Shown here in pieces: positions 44,495 through 52,049 of a stretch of DNA of 64,000 bases. The stretch covers positions 124,001 to 188,000 of the forward strand of contig JAPOWQ010000025.1 in the NCBI GenBank assembly GCA_026707585.1, given 5' to 3'. The translations under genes were made by a program, and so were the position numbers. Within the stretch, counting starts at the first letter, position 1. Each line of letters begins with the position of its first letter. The stretch is from Chloroflexota bacterium. GTDB taxonomy: Bacteria > Chloroflexota > UBA11872. A model generated the notes under the pieces. It was not told the origin of the DNA. It saw nothing but the letters and a program-made list of their open reading frames with translations, and searched no databases.

Positions 44495-45176
44495 GGCCCA
44501 GTCCGCGTTCTCGCAGCAAGACTGCAATCTGCGCGACAGTTTCCTCCGGGCTGCTGTCGTCGGAGTCGATCCGCACAGCGTCGGCGGCAGCCGCCAACGG
44601 CGCGGCGGCGCGACTGCTGTCAATCCGATCCCGAGTCTCCAGCAAGTCGAGCACCCGCGCGAACGCAATGCGCTCGCCGTCCGCTCGCCGCTGTTGCCAC
44701 TTGCGCAGCGCGCGAGTTTCAAGCGGCGCGTCCAGGTATACCTTCAACTCGGCTTCCGGCCATACCACCGTGCCAATGTCGCGCCCCAGCGCCACCACGC
44801 CGCCCTGCCCGATCACCCGCCGCTGCTCCCCCAGCAGGTGCGCCCGCACTTCCGGCAGCCGCGATACGTCCGAGACAATCGCTTCCACCTCCGCGCTGTA
44901 TACACCCTCCGTCACGTCCTCTCCGCCCGAAAGGACCCGTGTGCGGTACGCCCCTTCGGTTTCCGGCCGAAACTCCAGCTCCAGGTTCGCAATCGCGGGC
45001 ACCACCTCGCCCGCGTCTCCCGGGTCCGCCCCGGCCCGCTGTGCGGCCAGCGCCGCCGCTCGGTAGAACAGCCCGCTATCCAGGCAAAGAAATCCGCAGC
45101 GCTCGGCCAGCAACTGCCCGACCGTGCTCTTCCCCGAACCCACTGGTCCGTCGATCGTGACCACGGGCGCTCGCAT
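44484..45176 (-). CDS. cmk: (d)CMP kinase
   Basis: 230 residues from the ATG at 45176 (MRAPVVTIDGPVGSGKSTVG). P-loop GPVGSGKST, CMP site LDSGLFYRAAAL (usually DTGAMYRA), VVALGRDIGTVVWPEAELKVYLDA and ALRKWQQRRADG follow the family. The Thr of the usual DTG is Ser and MYR is FYR. It phosphorylates CMP and dCMP. A TATACT box lies 43 bases upstream. Confidence 0.94.
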   Translation of the reverse strand: MRAPVVTIDGPVGSGKSTVGQLLAERCGFLCLDSGLFYRAAALAAQRAGADPGDAGEVVPAIANLELEFRPETEGAYRTRVLSGGEDVTEGVYSAEVEAIVSDVSRLPEVRAHLLGEQRRVIGQGGVVALGRDIGTVVWPEAELKVYLDAPLETRALRKWQQRRADGERIAFARVLDLLETRDRIDSSRAAAPLAAAADAVRIDSDDSSPEETVAQIAVLLRERGLGHGC

Positions 45177-45486
45177 TAGGCGCACCAAACCCACAAACAC
45201 CCTCGGGGACGGTCGCCCAGTATAAAAACAGCCCACGCCCCGCCCGCGCCGCTCGCATGGGTCGGAGACCGCCTTCAAACCGCCCGCGGCGACACTCGAC
45301 TCCTTCGCCGCGCCCGTCCCCGTCACCGCGGACTTCCGTCGAGTCGCTGGGTTACCCCTTCGGTCGCAGGGCTCCCACTCCCAATCCGCGTGCGCTGCAC
45401 CGCCGTCGTTCCCTTTGCGAACCTCGGCTCCAGGTGCAAATATGGACCTATCGATCTGGTGCATGGGCGGCTGGAGATCACAAACC
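45177..45486. other. Intergenic region between cmk and the tail-anchored trio
   Basis: About 310 bases. It holds the cmk promoter (minus-strand TATACT at 45219-45224) and a purine-rich GGAG about ten bases before the ATG at 45487. No other feature is supported. Confidence 0.5.
45219..45224 (-). promoter_or_regulatory. -10 box TATACT of the cmk-plsC-der operon
   Basis: Minus-strand TATACT preceded by a short T-run (TTTTTATACT), 43 bases before the cmk ATG. It is the third TATACT found directly upstream of a housekeeping gene in this window. The -35 is not evident. Confidence 0.5.
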
Positions 45487-45723
45487 ATGGCTGCCCACCC
45501 CGCCCCGCTCACTCGAGACGACCTGCGCGACGAACTCGATCGGGCCTTGGCCCACTACGCGACAAAGGCCGACCTCGCTGAATTGCGAGCTGTAGTCCAC
45601 GCCACGCGCGCCGAGTTCAAGGCCGACCTCCACAGCCAGACCCGCTGGATGGTGATCGCCGTCCTCGGTTCCGTCAGCGCCGCTTCCGCCGTCACCGGCC
45701 TGATCGTCCGCTTCTTCAGCTAA
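45487..45723 (+). CDS. Small coiled-coil, tail-anchored membrane protein (paralogue 1)
   Basis: 78 residues from the ATG at 45487 (MAAHPAPLTRDDLRDELDRA). An acidic/basic heptad region with HYATKADLAELRAVVHATR leads through RAEFKADLHSQTRW to a single C-terminal membrane helix (WMVIAVLGSVSAASAVTGLI) ending VRFFS. There is no signal peptide, so a tail-anchored protein with a cytoplasmic coiled coil is expected. The ATKADL-L segment recalls DUF1640/CCDC90-like and phage XhlA-like small proteins, but the match is short. Two paralogues follow at 45958 and 46524. Confidence 0.65.
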   Translation: MAAHPAPLTRDDLRDELDRALAHYATKADLAELRAVVHATRAEFKADLHSQTRWMVIAVLGSVSAASAVTGLIVRFFS

Positions 45724-45957
45724 ACGCCGGGCACGGAACGCATCGCGATCGCGGCCAGGCCCGCAACGTTGGCCCGCCAGCTCTCCCGGCTCCATCTCCG
45801 CCGGACCGGCGGAGACCCTGCGGCCGACTAGCGCCCTGCGCCCAATTGACCCAAAAAACGCAGTCCTCCTAGACTCGCTCAACGTGAGGGGCGGCTCGCA
45901 GGCTTTCTTGTAGGCCCGGTGCTGCGGAAAATCAGGGCCCCCGACACGGAGGAATCG
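45724..45957. other. Spacer between paralogues 1 and 2
   Basis: 234 bases with no supported gene. The last bases hold the GGAGG that precedes the ATG at 45958 by about 6 bases. Confidence 0.45.
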
Positions 45958-46302
45958 ATGACGGTAGACCTGACCGCCATCGAGATCGAACGTCGGTTGA
46001 CGGCGATCGAGTCCCAACTGCCGACATTCGCGACCAAAGCCGACATCCAATCGATCAGGGCTGACCTGCAGGCCTTTCGCGCCGAATGGAAGTCGGACCT
46101 CGGCGGCGTCGCAGCTGAGCTTAATGCCGCGCGTGCCGAATGGAAGGCCGACCTCGGCGCCGTCACGGCCGAGCTGCACGCTGCACGCGCCGAGTGGAAG
46201 TCCGATCTCCACAGCCTGACCCGTTGGATGGTGATTGCCGTCCTCGGTTCCGTCACCGCCGCCGCGGCCGTCACCGGCCTCATCGTTCGCTTCTTCAGCT
46301 AA
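45958..46302 (+). CDS. Small coiled-coil, tail-anchored membrane protein (paralogue 2)
   Basis: 114 residues from the ATG at 45958, which has a good GGAGG. The coiled coil is longer than in paralogue 1 because an 18-residue unit (RAEWKSDLGGVAAELNAA) is tandemly repeated about 2.5 times. The C-terminus (RWMVIAVLGSVTAAAAVTGL ending VRFFS) is almost identical to paralogue 1 in protein and DNA. FATKADIQSIRADLQAF is the shared ATKAD segment. Probably oligomeric at the membrane; function unknown. Confidence 0.68.
   Translation: MTVDLTAIEIERRLTAIESQLPTFATKADIQSIRADLQAFRAEWKSDLGGVAAELNAARAEWKADLGAVTAELHAARAEWKSDLHSLTRWMVIAVLGSVTAAAAVTGLIVRFFS
46078..46212 (+). repeat. 54-base in-frame tandem repeat, about 2.5 copies
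   Basis: Units at 46078-46131 and 46132-46185, and a partial unit from 46186, each encoding R-A-E-W-K-x-D-L at its start. The copies differ mostly at third positions, so the repeat is maintained in protein sequence and not freshly amplified. Eighteen residues fit 11+7 coiled-coil periodicity. Confidence 0.75.
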
Positions 46303-46523
46303 GCGCCCGGCGCCGAAGGCGGTGCAACGCCAGCCAGGTTTTTCACGCCCCGGCGAAGCCATCGCCCCAGTCGCACGAGGGCTGGAGCACTTGGATCAGC
46401 TTGAACGCGGTCGAGTCTGGAGCGCCCAATGCACGTTCGCATTCATCCAATTGCTAGTCCCGAATCCAGATGCCACTATCGGGCTATCGAATTGGTACCT
46501 GAGCGGGACAAGGATGGAAATCC

Positions 46524-46739
46524 ATGCCTGCTGACGCCGCCCCGCTTACCCGCAACGACCTGCGCAACGAGCTCGATCGCACGCTCCAGCACTACGCGAC
46601 TAAAGCGGACCTGGCCGACTTGCGAGCCGACCTCCACGCCCTGGAAGCGCGCCTGATCAAGTGGATGCTCGGCCTCATGCTGAGCGCCACTGGCCTGGCC
46701 GTTGCAATCGCGGTCGCCGTCGATCGCCTGTGGACCTGA
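46524..46739 (+). CDS. Small coiled-coil, tail-anchored membrane protein (paralogue 3)
   Basis: 71 residues from the ATG at 46524. The N-terminal half (APLTRNDLRNELDRTLQHYA followed by TKADLADLRADLHAL) is close to paralogue 1. The membrane helix differs (KWMLGLMLSATGLAVAIAVA) and ends DRLWT instead of VRFFS. The shared head and different tail suggest recombination among paralogues. The preceding about 90 bases are noticeably lower in GC than the surroundings. Confidence 0.62.
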   Translation: MPADAAPLTRNDLRNELDRTLQHYATKADLADLRADLHALEARLIKWMLGLMLSATGLAVAIAVAVDRLWT

Positions 46740-47040
46740 CGGCTCACCACGGCTCGCAGGCCTTTCATCCGCCGAACCCGTAGCCCCCAAAACCGGTACA
46801 CCTAGCCTTTCGACCAGGGCGGACAACGACGTGAAGGTCCGCGCGGCGTTATCCGTCCCCTTAAGTCAGCCACAGCGACAGGGGCATCCAGCTTGAGCGA
46901 GGACTCAACTCACACGCGGACCCGGAACCCCCGGTAGCCGCTCCAGACCCCTCTTCTTGGTCGGGTCGCAATCAATCCCCTCCAGGTTGGCCACCTGTCG
47001 CCTACACTCGGAGCATGCCCCGTTACTCGCCTCACCGTCC
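46740..47040. other. Intergenic stretch, no gene seen
   Basis: About 300 bases. No frame has protein character. A weak -10-like TACACT (47003-47008) precedes the GTG at 47041. Confidence 0.45.
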
Positions 47041-48669
47041 GTGCCTGCCGTAACTGTCGCCGACGCCATCGCCGCCTTCCTGTCGCAGCAAGGCGTCCGC
47101 CGCGCCTACGGCGTCACCGGGGGCGAGATGCTGCCGGTGCTCGACGCCCTTCAGCGCCACGGCATCGACTTCATCCTGACCCACCACGAGGCAGCTGCCG
47201 CCTACATGGCCGACACCGAAGGCCAGCTCACCGGGCGGCCCGGCGTCTGCCTCAGCACCCTCGGCCCCGGCGCTGCCAACCTCTTCGCCGGCCTCGCCCA
47301 GGCCACCCTCGAGCGGTCGCCCGTCCTCGGCATCACGGCGGACGTCACGCCCGACGAAGCCGCCGGCCAGCGGCATCAGGTCTACAACATTCCCGGCGCA
47401 ATGGCTCCCGCGGTCAAATACACCGCCCGCGTCAGCCCGGACAACGTGGCAACGGTCGTCCCGGCAGCGTGGTCGGCTGCTATCCAGGGCATGCCCGGCG
47501 CGGCTCATCTGGCCGTGCCCAGCTCCACGTCCACCCTTCCCGCCTCCGCAACGCCTATTTCATCCCGGAACGGCGCGGCGACCACGCCGCCCATCCCACC
47601 TGCTCTGGACGACGTCGAAGCACGCCTGGCCCGAGCCTGCCGCCCCGTCGCCGTCCTCGGCCTCGAAGCGCGCACGCCCGCTATCGCAGAGCACTTCGCC
47701 CACCTGGTAGACACGGCCGACATTCCCGTCGTTACCCAGGTCAAGGCCCGCGGCTGGTTCCCGGGCAGCCACCCGCTGCACGCCGGCACGCTGGCCTCAT
47801 ACGGATCGCGCGGCGTGTTCGAACTCATCGACGACGCCGACCTGGTGCTCGGCGTCGGCATGGACGGCGTCGATCTCATCTGGCCCTGGGACGGCCCCGC
47901 CGGCTTCAACCTCACCGCCTATGGCCTGCCGGACGGCTCGCTGCCGCACACCCCGATTGTTGGTCAGGTGGCCGCCATGCTCGAACGCCTGGCGGCAGTC
48001 GGCCGTCCTGACCACCGCGCGGACGGCGCCGCGCGCGCCGCCAGGGCGCGCCGGGCGGCTCGCCAGGATCTCCAGGCCGCCTCAGCCGGTACCGACCACC
48101 CGGCCGATGCCCCGTCCAACGGTATCGCCGTCGACCCGCTATTCCAGGCCATTCGCGCTGTCGCTCCTACCGACACGGCCCTAATTTCCGACGTCGGCAT
48201 GCACAAGCTCTATCTCGCCCAGTACTGGGACGCCCCGGCGCCGGACACCTACTTCGTGGCCAACGGCCTTTCCGGCATGGGCTGGGCGCTGCCAAGTGCT
48301 ATCTCGGTCAAGCTGACGCGTCCTGATCAACCCGCCCTCGCCGTCACCGGCGACGGCGGCGCGCTCATGTTCGCCGGCGAGCTCGGAACCTTGGCCCGGC
48401 TGAGACCGCCCGGCCTCGTCTACCTGGTGCTCGTTGATGCCTCGCTCGCCCTCATCCGTCTCAAGGCCGAGCAGCTCGAACACGATCCTGTACCGAACGA
48501 CTTCCGGCCGCCCGACTTCGTCGCCCTGGCTCGCAGCTTTGGCCTCGCAGCCCAACGCGTTGATTCCCCGGCCGTCGCGGCTACAGTGGTAGGCAAGGGA
48601 CTTGGAGCCTCGGAACCACTCGTTGTCGAGGTGCCCATCGACTACGGCGCCTACCAGCGCATGACCTGA
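47041..48669 (+). CDS. Thiamine pyrophosphate-dependent decarboxylase/acetolactate synthase-like enzyme
   Basis: 542 residues from the GTG at 47041 (VPAVTVADAIAAFLSQQGVR). N-terminal PYR domain: YGVTGGEMLPVLDALQRHGI with the catalytic Glu in LTHHEAAAAYMAD. The central domain has VAVLGLEARTP. The C-terminal PP domain carries the TPP motif VTGDGGALMFAGELGTL followed by LVLVDASLALIRLKAEQ, where Asp replaces the usual Asn, as in several ALS-like decarboxylases. No small regulatory subunit (ilvN) adjoins it, so a decarboxylase (benzoylformate or oxalyl-type) is at least as likely as acetolactate synthase. Confidence 0.85.
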   Translation: MPAVTVADAIAAFLSQQGVRRAYGVTGGEMLPVLDALQRHGIDFILTHHEAAAAYMADTEGQLTGRPGVCLSTLGPGAANLFAGLAQATLERSPVLGITADVTPDEAAGQRHQVYNIPGAMAPAVKYTARVSPDNVATVVPAAWSAAIQGMPGAAHLAVPSSTSTLPASATPISSRNGAATTPPIPPALDDVEARLARACRPVAVLGLEARTPAIAEHFAHLVDTADIPVVTQVKARGWFPGSHPLHAGTLASYGSRGVFELIDDADLVLGVGMDGVDLIWPWDGPAGFNLTAYGLPDGSLPHTPIVGQVAAMLERLAAVGRPDHRADGAARAARARRAARQDLQAASAGTDHPADAPSNGIAVDPLFQAIRAVAPTDTALISDVGMHKLYLAQYWDAPAPDTYFVANGLSGMGWALPSAISVKLTRPDQPALAVTGDGGALMFAGELGTLARLRPPGLVYLVLVDASLALIRLKAEQLEHDPVPNDFRPPDFVALARSFGLAAQRVDSPAVAATVVGKGLGASEPLVVEVPIDYGAYQRMT

Positions 48670-48698
48670 CCGCCCACCTGCATGAATCGATCGAACCC

Positions 48699-50600
48699 GT
48701 GAGCGTCGGCGTCCATTGTCGCCATCTCTGGCGCGGATCTCTGCGTCTGCTGGCGGGCGCGGCGGCCCTGGCGCTCACCGTCGTCTCCCCATCCCCGTCG
48801 CAGGCCGACGTGCTTCCCCTGCAGTCCGGCCAGACCATTCGCATCGAAGGCCAGGGCTGGGGGCACGGCGTCGGCATGTCCCAATGGGGCGCCCGCGGAC
48901 GTGCCGAGGCCGGGCAGAACGCCGATCAGATTGTCCGCGCCTACTACACCGGCATCGACATCACCGACTCGCCCACCGACCAGACACCCATCCGCGTCCT
49001 GATCGACCAGGACTACCGCCCCGCTTCCATCGACGGCGCTACGGCGTCATCCAATGGTCTGGCCGGGGACATCGTCGGCGTCGGCGGCCAATGGGCCATT
49101 TCGGGCGTCACCAATCCCCTCCCGCCCGGTGCGCGCCTGCGCCTGCTGGACCACCCGGGTGCCCACCGCGTCACCGTCCGCCTGATCGACGCCGCCGGCG
49201 GACACATGCTCGACTTCGATCTCCCCGCCCAGATCGAGGTCGTCCCCCTCGAACCTCACAGCCGCCTGCTGGTGCACTACAAGTACACCGACCAGGTTGT
49301 CGGGTCTCCGGGACAGTTTTACGACGTCTTTCGCGGTTCGATCCGTGTCTACCTCGACGCGCAGGGACTCATCGACACCGTTAACGTCGTGAGTGTCGAG
49401 GACTACCTGCTCGGGGTCGTGCCGGCTGAAATGCCCTACCACTGGCCCGCCGAGGCGCTCAAGGCCCAGGCCCTGGCAGCTCGCACCTATGCCCTTGTCA
49501 GCCTCATGCCCGGCAACCCGATCTGGGATGTCCTCGACACCACCCAGGATCAGGTCTACCTCGGCCTCAATCACGAAAAGCCCGAAACCAGCGCCGCCGT
49601 CCAGGCCACCGCGCGCCGCGTCATGACCCATGGCGGCCAGCCGATCCTGTCCTACTTCTTCAGCGCGGCCAACGGGCACACCGAATCAAACGAGGATGTC
49701 TTTGGTGGCGCTCCACTGCCATATCTGCGCGCCGTGGCCGACCTTGATCCCAACGGCCGACCCTGGGATGCCGACTCCCCCTTGAGCACCTGGTCCACGC
49801 CCGAGTTCTCCGCAAGTCTCCTGCATGGCCTGTACGAAGAATCGATTGGCACGCTCCATTCCCTCGATTTCAGCCGCCGTACGTCCACCGGCCGCCTCAT
49901 CATCGTGGGCCTCAACGGCGACCGCGGAAGCCAGACCATCAGTGCCTGGAATTTCGCCTTGCGCTTCAACCAGCGCACCCCGCGGGAAGCCGGGCTGATC
50001 TACAGCACCCGCTTCGCCGTCGTGCGCAACTATCCGCTGATTGAACGCGTCGCGCCCCTCAACCTGCCGGATGGGCAGTCCATCTATTTCGACGAGACTG
50101 GGCACAACGTGCGCCACGGCTTCCTCAAGTACTTCAATGCTCGCGGCGGTGTGACCGCCTTTGGCCGTCCGCTCACCGAGGAGTTTTTTGAGAACGGCCG
50201 CGTGGTCCAGTACTTCGAACGTGCCCGTTTCGAATATCACCCCGAACTCGCGGGAACGCCCTACGAGACCCAGCTTGGGCTGCTCAACGACGCCCTCACC
50301 GCTCCGCGCCGCCCGTTTGCCGGCGATACCCCCTTCCCCACCGTGCCCCAGCACCGCTACTTCCCCGAAACCGGCCATAGCGTGCATTTCGGCTTCCTCC
50401 AATTCTGGGAAACCCAGGGCGGCCTCGAGCGCTTCGGCTACCCCATTTCCCAGGAGGTCGTGGAGCACGGACGCACCGTCCAGCACTTCCAGCGCGTCCG
50501 CCTGGAATGGATACCCGACGCGCCGCCTGGCCAGCAGGTCCAGATAGGCAAAGTCGGCAGCGAATACATGCGCGCCTTCGGCCTCGCTCCGCCGCTCTAA
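48699..50600 (+). CDS. Secreted SpoIID/LytB-domain protein with C-terminal repeats
   Basis: 633 residues from a GTG. Signal peptide LLAGAAALALTVVSPSPSQA. The SpoIID/LytB region spans about 45-400: IEGQGWGHGVGMSQWGARG, VVSVEDYLLGVVPAEMPYHW, EALKAQALAARTYAL, SYFFSAANGHTE. The C-terminal 150 residues hold two copies of a repeat of about 85 residues: ETGHNVRHGFLKYFNARGG...FGRPLTEEF...VVQYFERARFEYHP, and ETGHSVHFGFLQFWETQGG...FGYPISQEV...VQHFQRVRLEWIP. SpoIID is a lytic transglycosylase in sporulators, but LytB-type relatives occur in non-sporulators. The repeats are characteristic of Chloroflexota secreted proteins. Confidence 0.9.
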   Translation: MSVGVHCRHLWRGSLRLLAGAAALALTVVSPSPSQADVLPLQSGQTIRIEGQGWGHGVGMSQWGARGRAEAGQNADQIVRAYYTGIDITDSPTDQTPIRVLIDQDYRPASIDGATASSNGLAGDIVGVGGQWAISGVTNPLPPGARLRLLDHPGAHRVTVRLIDAAGGHMLDFDLPAQIEVVPLEPHSRLLVHYKYTDQVVGSPGQFYDVFRGSIRVYLDAQGLIDTVNVVSVEDYLLGVVPAEMPYHWPAEALKAQALAARTYALVSLMPGNPIWDVLDTTQDQVYLGLNHEKPETSAAVQATARRVMTHGGQPILSYFFSAANGHTESNEDVFGGAPLPYLRAVADLDPNGRPWDADSPLSTWSTPEFSASLLHGLYEESIGTLHSLDFSRRTSTGRLIIVGLNGDRGSQTISAWNFALRFNQRTPREAGLIYSTRFAVVRNYPLIERVAPLNLPDGQSIYFDETGHNVRHGFLKYFNARGGVTAFGRPLTEEFFENGRVVQYFERARFEYHPELAGTPYETQLGLLNDALTAPRRPFAGDTPFPTVPQHRYFPETGHSVHFGFLQFWETQGGLERFGYPISQEVVEHGRTVQHFQRVRLEWIPDAPPGQQVQIGKVGSEYMRAFGLAPPL

Positions 50601-50615
50601 GAGACCCTTGCATAA

Positions 50616-50640
50616 CCCCGCCTCGATCTCGAAAGCGGGG
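50616..50640. terminator. Hairpin downstream of the SpoIID-like gene
   Basis: CCCCGC (50616-50621) pairs with GCGGGG (50635-50640) across a 13-base loop, 15 bases after the stop codon. No T-run follows, so it is a weak intrinsic terminator candidate or part of the adjoining REP-like unit. Confidence 0.35.
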
Positions 50641-50670
50641 CCGCTCTTGCTCCCTCTCCCCGTGGGTGTG

Positions 50671-50718
50671 CAGACCGGGGACATCATTTACACGTGTTCG
50701 GAGACATGGTTTACACAT
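50671..50718 (+). repeat. Left terminal inverted repeat of the IS481-type element
   Basis: 48 bases starting CAGACCGGGGACATCATTTA. It aligns to the reverse complement of 51879-51926 with about eight mismatches, all in the outer half. Confidence 0.85.
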
Positions 50719-50729
50719 CTGGGCATGAG

Positions 50730-51878
50730 ATGGAGGACCGGGATGTGCCGTTTGCGGAGCGACAGGTGAGCGATTTGCGGGCCGAGTTTGTGGCGTTGGC
50801 CAGCCAGCCGGGGACCAACCGGCGAGCGCTGTGCCAACGCTTTGCGATCTCGGCGCCGACCGGCTACAAGTGGCTGCGGCGCTACGCCGCGGAGGGACCC
50901 GCCGGGCTGCAGGACCGCTCGCGGCGGCCGCATCGCAGTCCGGCGCAGACGGCCCCGGCGACTGAGCAGGCCGTGCTGGCGCTGCGCGCCCAGCACCCCA
51001 CCTGGGGGCCGCGCAAGCTGCGCGTGCTGCTGGCCCGACAGGGCGTGCAGCCGCTGCCGGCGGCCTCCACCATCACCGCCATCCTGCGCCGCCACGACCA
51101 GCTCGACCCCGCCCAGGGCGCCGGCCAGCCGCGCGCCTGGCAACGCTTCGAGCACCCCTATCCCAACGCCTTGTGGCAGATGGACTTCAAGGGCGGCTGG
51201 CCCTGTGGGCCGGGCCGCTGCCATCCCCTGACCATCCTCGACGACCACTCGCGCTACGCCCTGGGGTTGGCCGCCGGTCCCAACCAGCGCACCGCCACCG
51301 TGCGCGGCCACCTGGTCACGGCCTTCCAGCGCTACGGCCTGCCCGATCGCCTGCTGGTCGACAACGGCAGCCCCTGGGGCAACCACCCGGCCCATCCCTA
51401 CACCCCGCTGACGGTCTGGTTGCGGCGCCTGGGCATCGCCGTCAGCCACAGCCGCCCGTACCACCCGCAGACCCTGGGCAAGGACGAGCGCTTTCACGGC
51501 ACCCTGGAGCGCGACTTCGGCCGGCAGCCGCCACGCCCCGATCTGGCCGCCTGGCAAGCCAGCTTCGACGCATGGCGCCACGAATACAACCAGGTGCGCC
51601 CCCATGAGGCGCTGGCCTTGGCCGTCCCCGCCAGCCGCTATCGCGTCAGCCCGCGGCCCTATCCGGCCGAGCTGCCGCCGCGGCCCTACGGCCCCGACGA
51701 CCAGCGCCGGCGGGTGGACGACGGCGGCCGGGTGTCGTTCCAGGGCCGGCGGCTGCGGGTCCCCAAGGGCCTGCGGGGCGAGCTGGTCGCCTTCCGCCCG
51801 ACGCCCACCGACGGCTGCTGGACCCTGCACTTTATGACCGACCACTTGGCCGACGTCGATCTCCGAGAACCCGCCTAA
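50730..51878 (+). CDS. IS481-family transposase
   Basis: 382 residues from the ATG at 50730; GTG 50694 and ATG 50706 are in frame but lie inside the terminal repeat. The N-terminal helix-turn-helix (NRRALCQRFAISAPTGYKWL) is followed by a second HTH region (TWGPRKLRVLLARQGV). The rve catalytic core has Asp in LWQMDFKGGW, Asp in LLVDNGSPWGN and Glu in GKDERFHGTLERDF, then the family end YNQVRPHEALAL. All three DDE residues are present and the frame is unbroken, so it is potentially active. Confidence 0.92.
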   Translation: MEDRDVPFAERQVSDLRAEFVALASQPGTNRRALCQRFAISAPTGYKWLRRYAAEGPAGLQDRSRRPHRSPAQTAPATEQAVLALRAQHPTWGPRKLRVLLARQGVQPLPAASTITAILRRHDQLDPAQGAGQPRAWQRFEHPYPNALWQMDFKGGWPCGPGRCHPLTILDDHSRYALGLAAGPNQRTATVRGHLVTAFQRYGLPDRLLVDNGSPWGNHPAHPYTPLTVWLRRLGIAVSHSRPYHPQTLGKDERFHGTLERDFGRQPPRPDLAAWQASFDAWRHEYNQVRPHEALALAVPASRYRVSPRPYPAELPPRPYGPDDQRRRVDDGGRVSFQGRRLRVPKGLRGELVAFRPTPTDGCWTLHFMTDHLADVDLREPA

Positions 51879-51926
51879 ATGTGTAAACCATGTCTCCGAA
51901 CGTCTGTAAACCATGTGTCCGGTCTG
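51879..51926 (-). repeat. Right terminal inverted repeat of the IS481-type element
   Basis: Starts directly after the transposase stop codon. The inner 23 bases (51879-51901) are a perfect inverted match to 50696-50718. Confidence 0.85.
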
Positions 51927-52015
51927 GACAGTGGGAGAGGGTTGGGGTGAGGGTCTTCCGGGCAACCACCCCTCAGCGTCTCGCAACGGTCTCTGGGGGC
52001 GAACGCCCGCGGCCC

Positions 52016-52021
52016 TATACT
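52016..52021 (+). promoter_or_regulatory. -10 box TATACT of thyX
   Basis: TATACT in the context CCTATACTCGCG, identical over 12 bases to the yebC promoter, 28 bases before the thyX ATG. It lies downstream of the IS, so the insertion did not remove it. Confidence 0.5.
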
Positions 52022-52049
52022 CGCGCCGCCCGCCCGCCTGGACGACCGG

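Larger units (their letters stand above)
50671..51926 (+). mobile_element. IS481-family insertion sequence, apparently intact
   Basis: 1,256 bases bounded by 48-base imperfect inverted repeats (50671-50718 and 51879-51926). The inner 23 bases are perfect (GTTCGGAGACATGGTTTACA plus CAT). Each end carries two tandem copies of an ACAT--TTTACA motif, probably two transposase-binding sites. One transposase gene fills the interior. No clear target duplication is seen at the edges. Confidence 0.85.
50645..51957. repeat. REP-like palindromic repeat split by the IS element
   Basis: The left flank contains CTTGCTCCCTCTCCCCGTGG (from 50646) and the right flank AGTGGGAGAGGGTTGGGGTG (about 51930-51949). 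Brought together they form the CCCTCTCCC/GGGAGAGGG hairpin followed by TTGGGGTGAGGG, a very common intergenic repeat of many bacteria. The IS lies between the two arms. Confidence 0.6.

Noticed and set aside
46078-46212. Possible CRISPR-like array
   Set aside because: Repeats are contiguous 54-base coding units without spacers.
50671-51926. Target site duplication of the IS element
   Set aside because: Bases outside the two ends do not form a convincing direct repeat.
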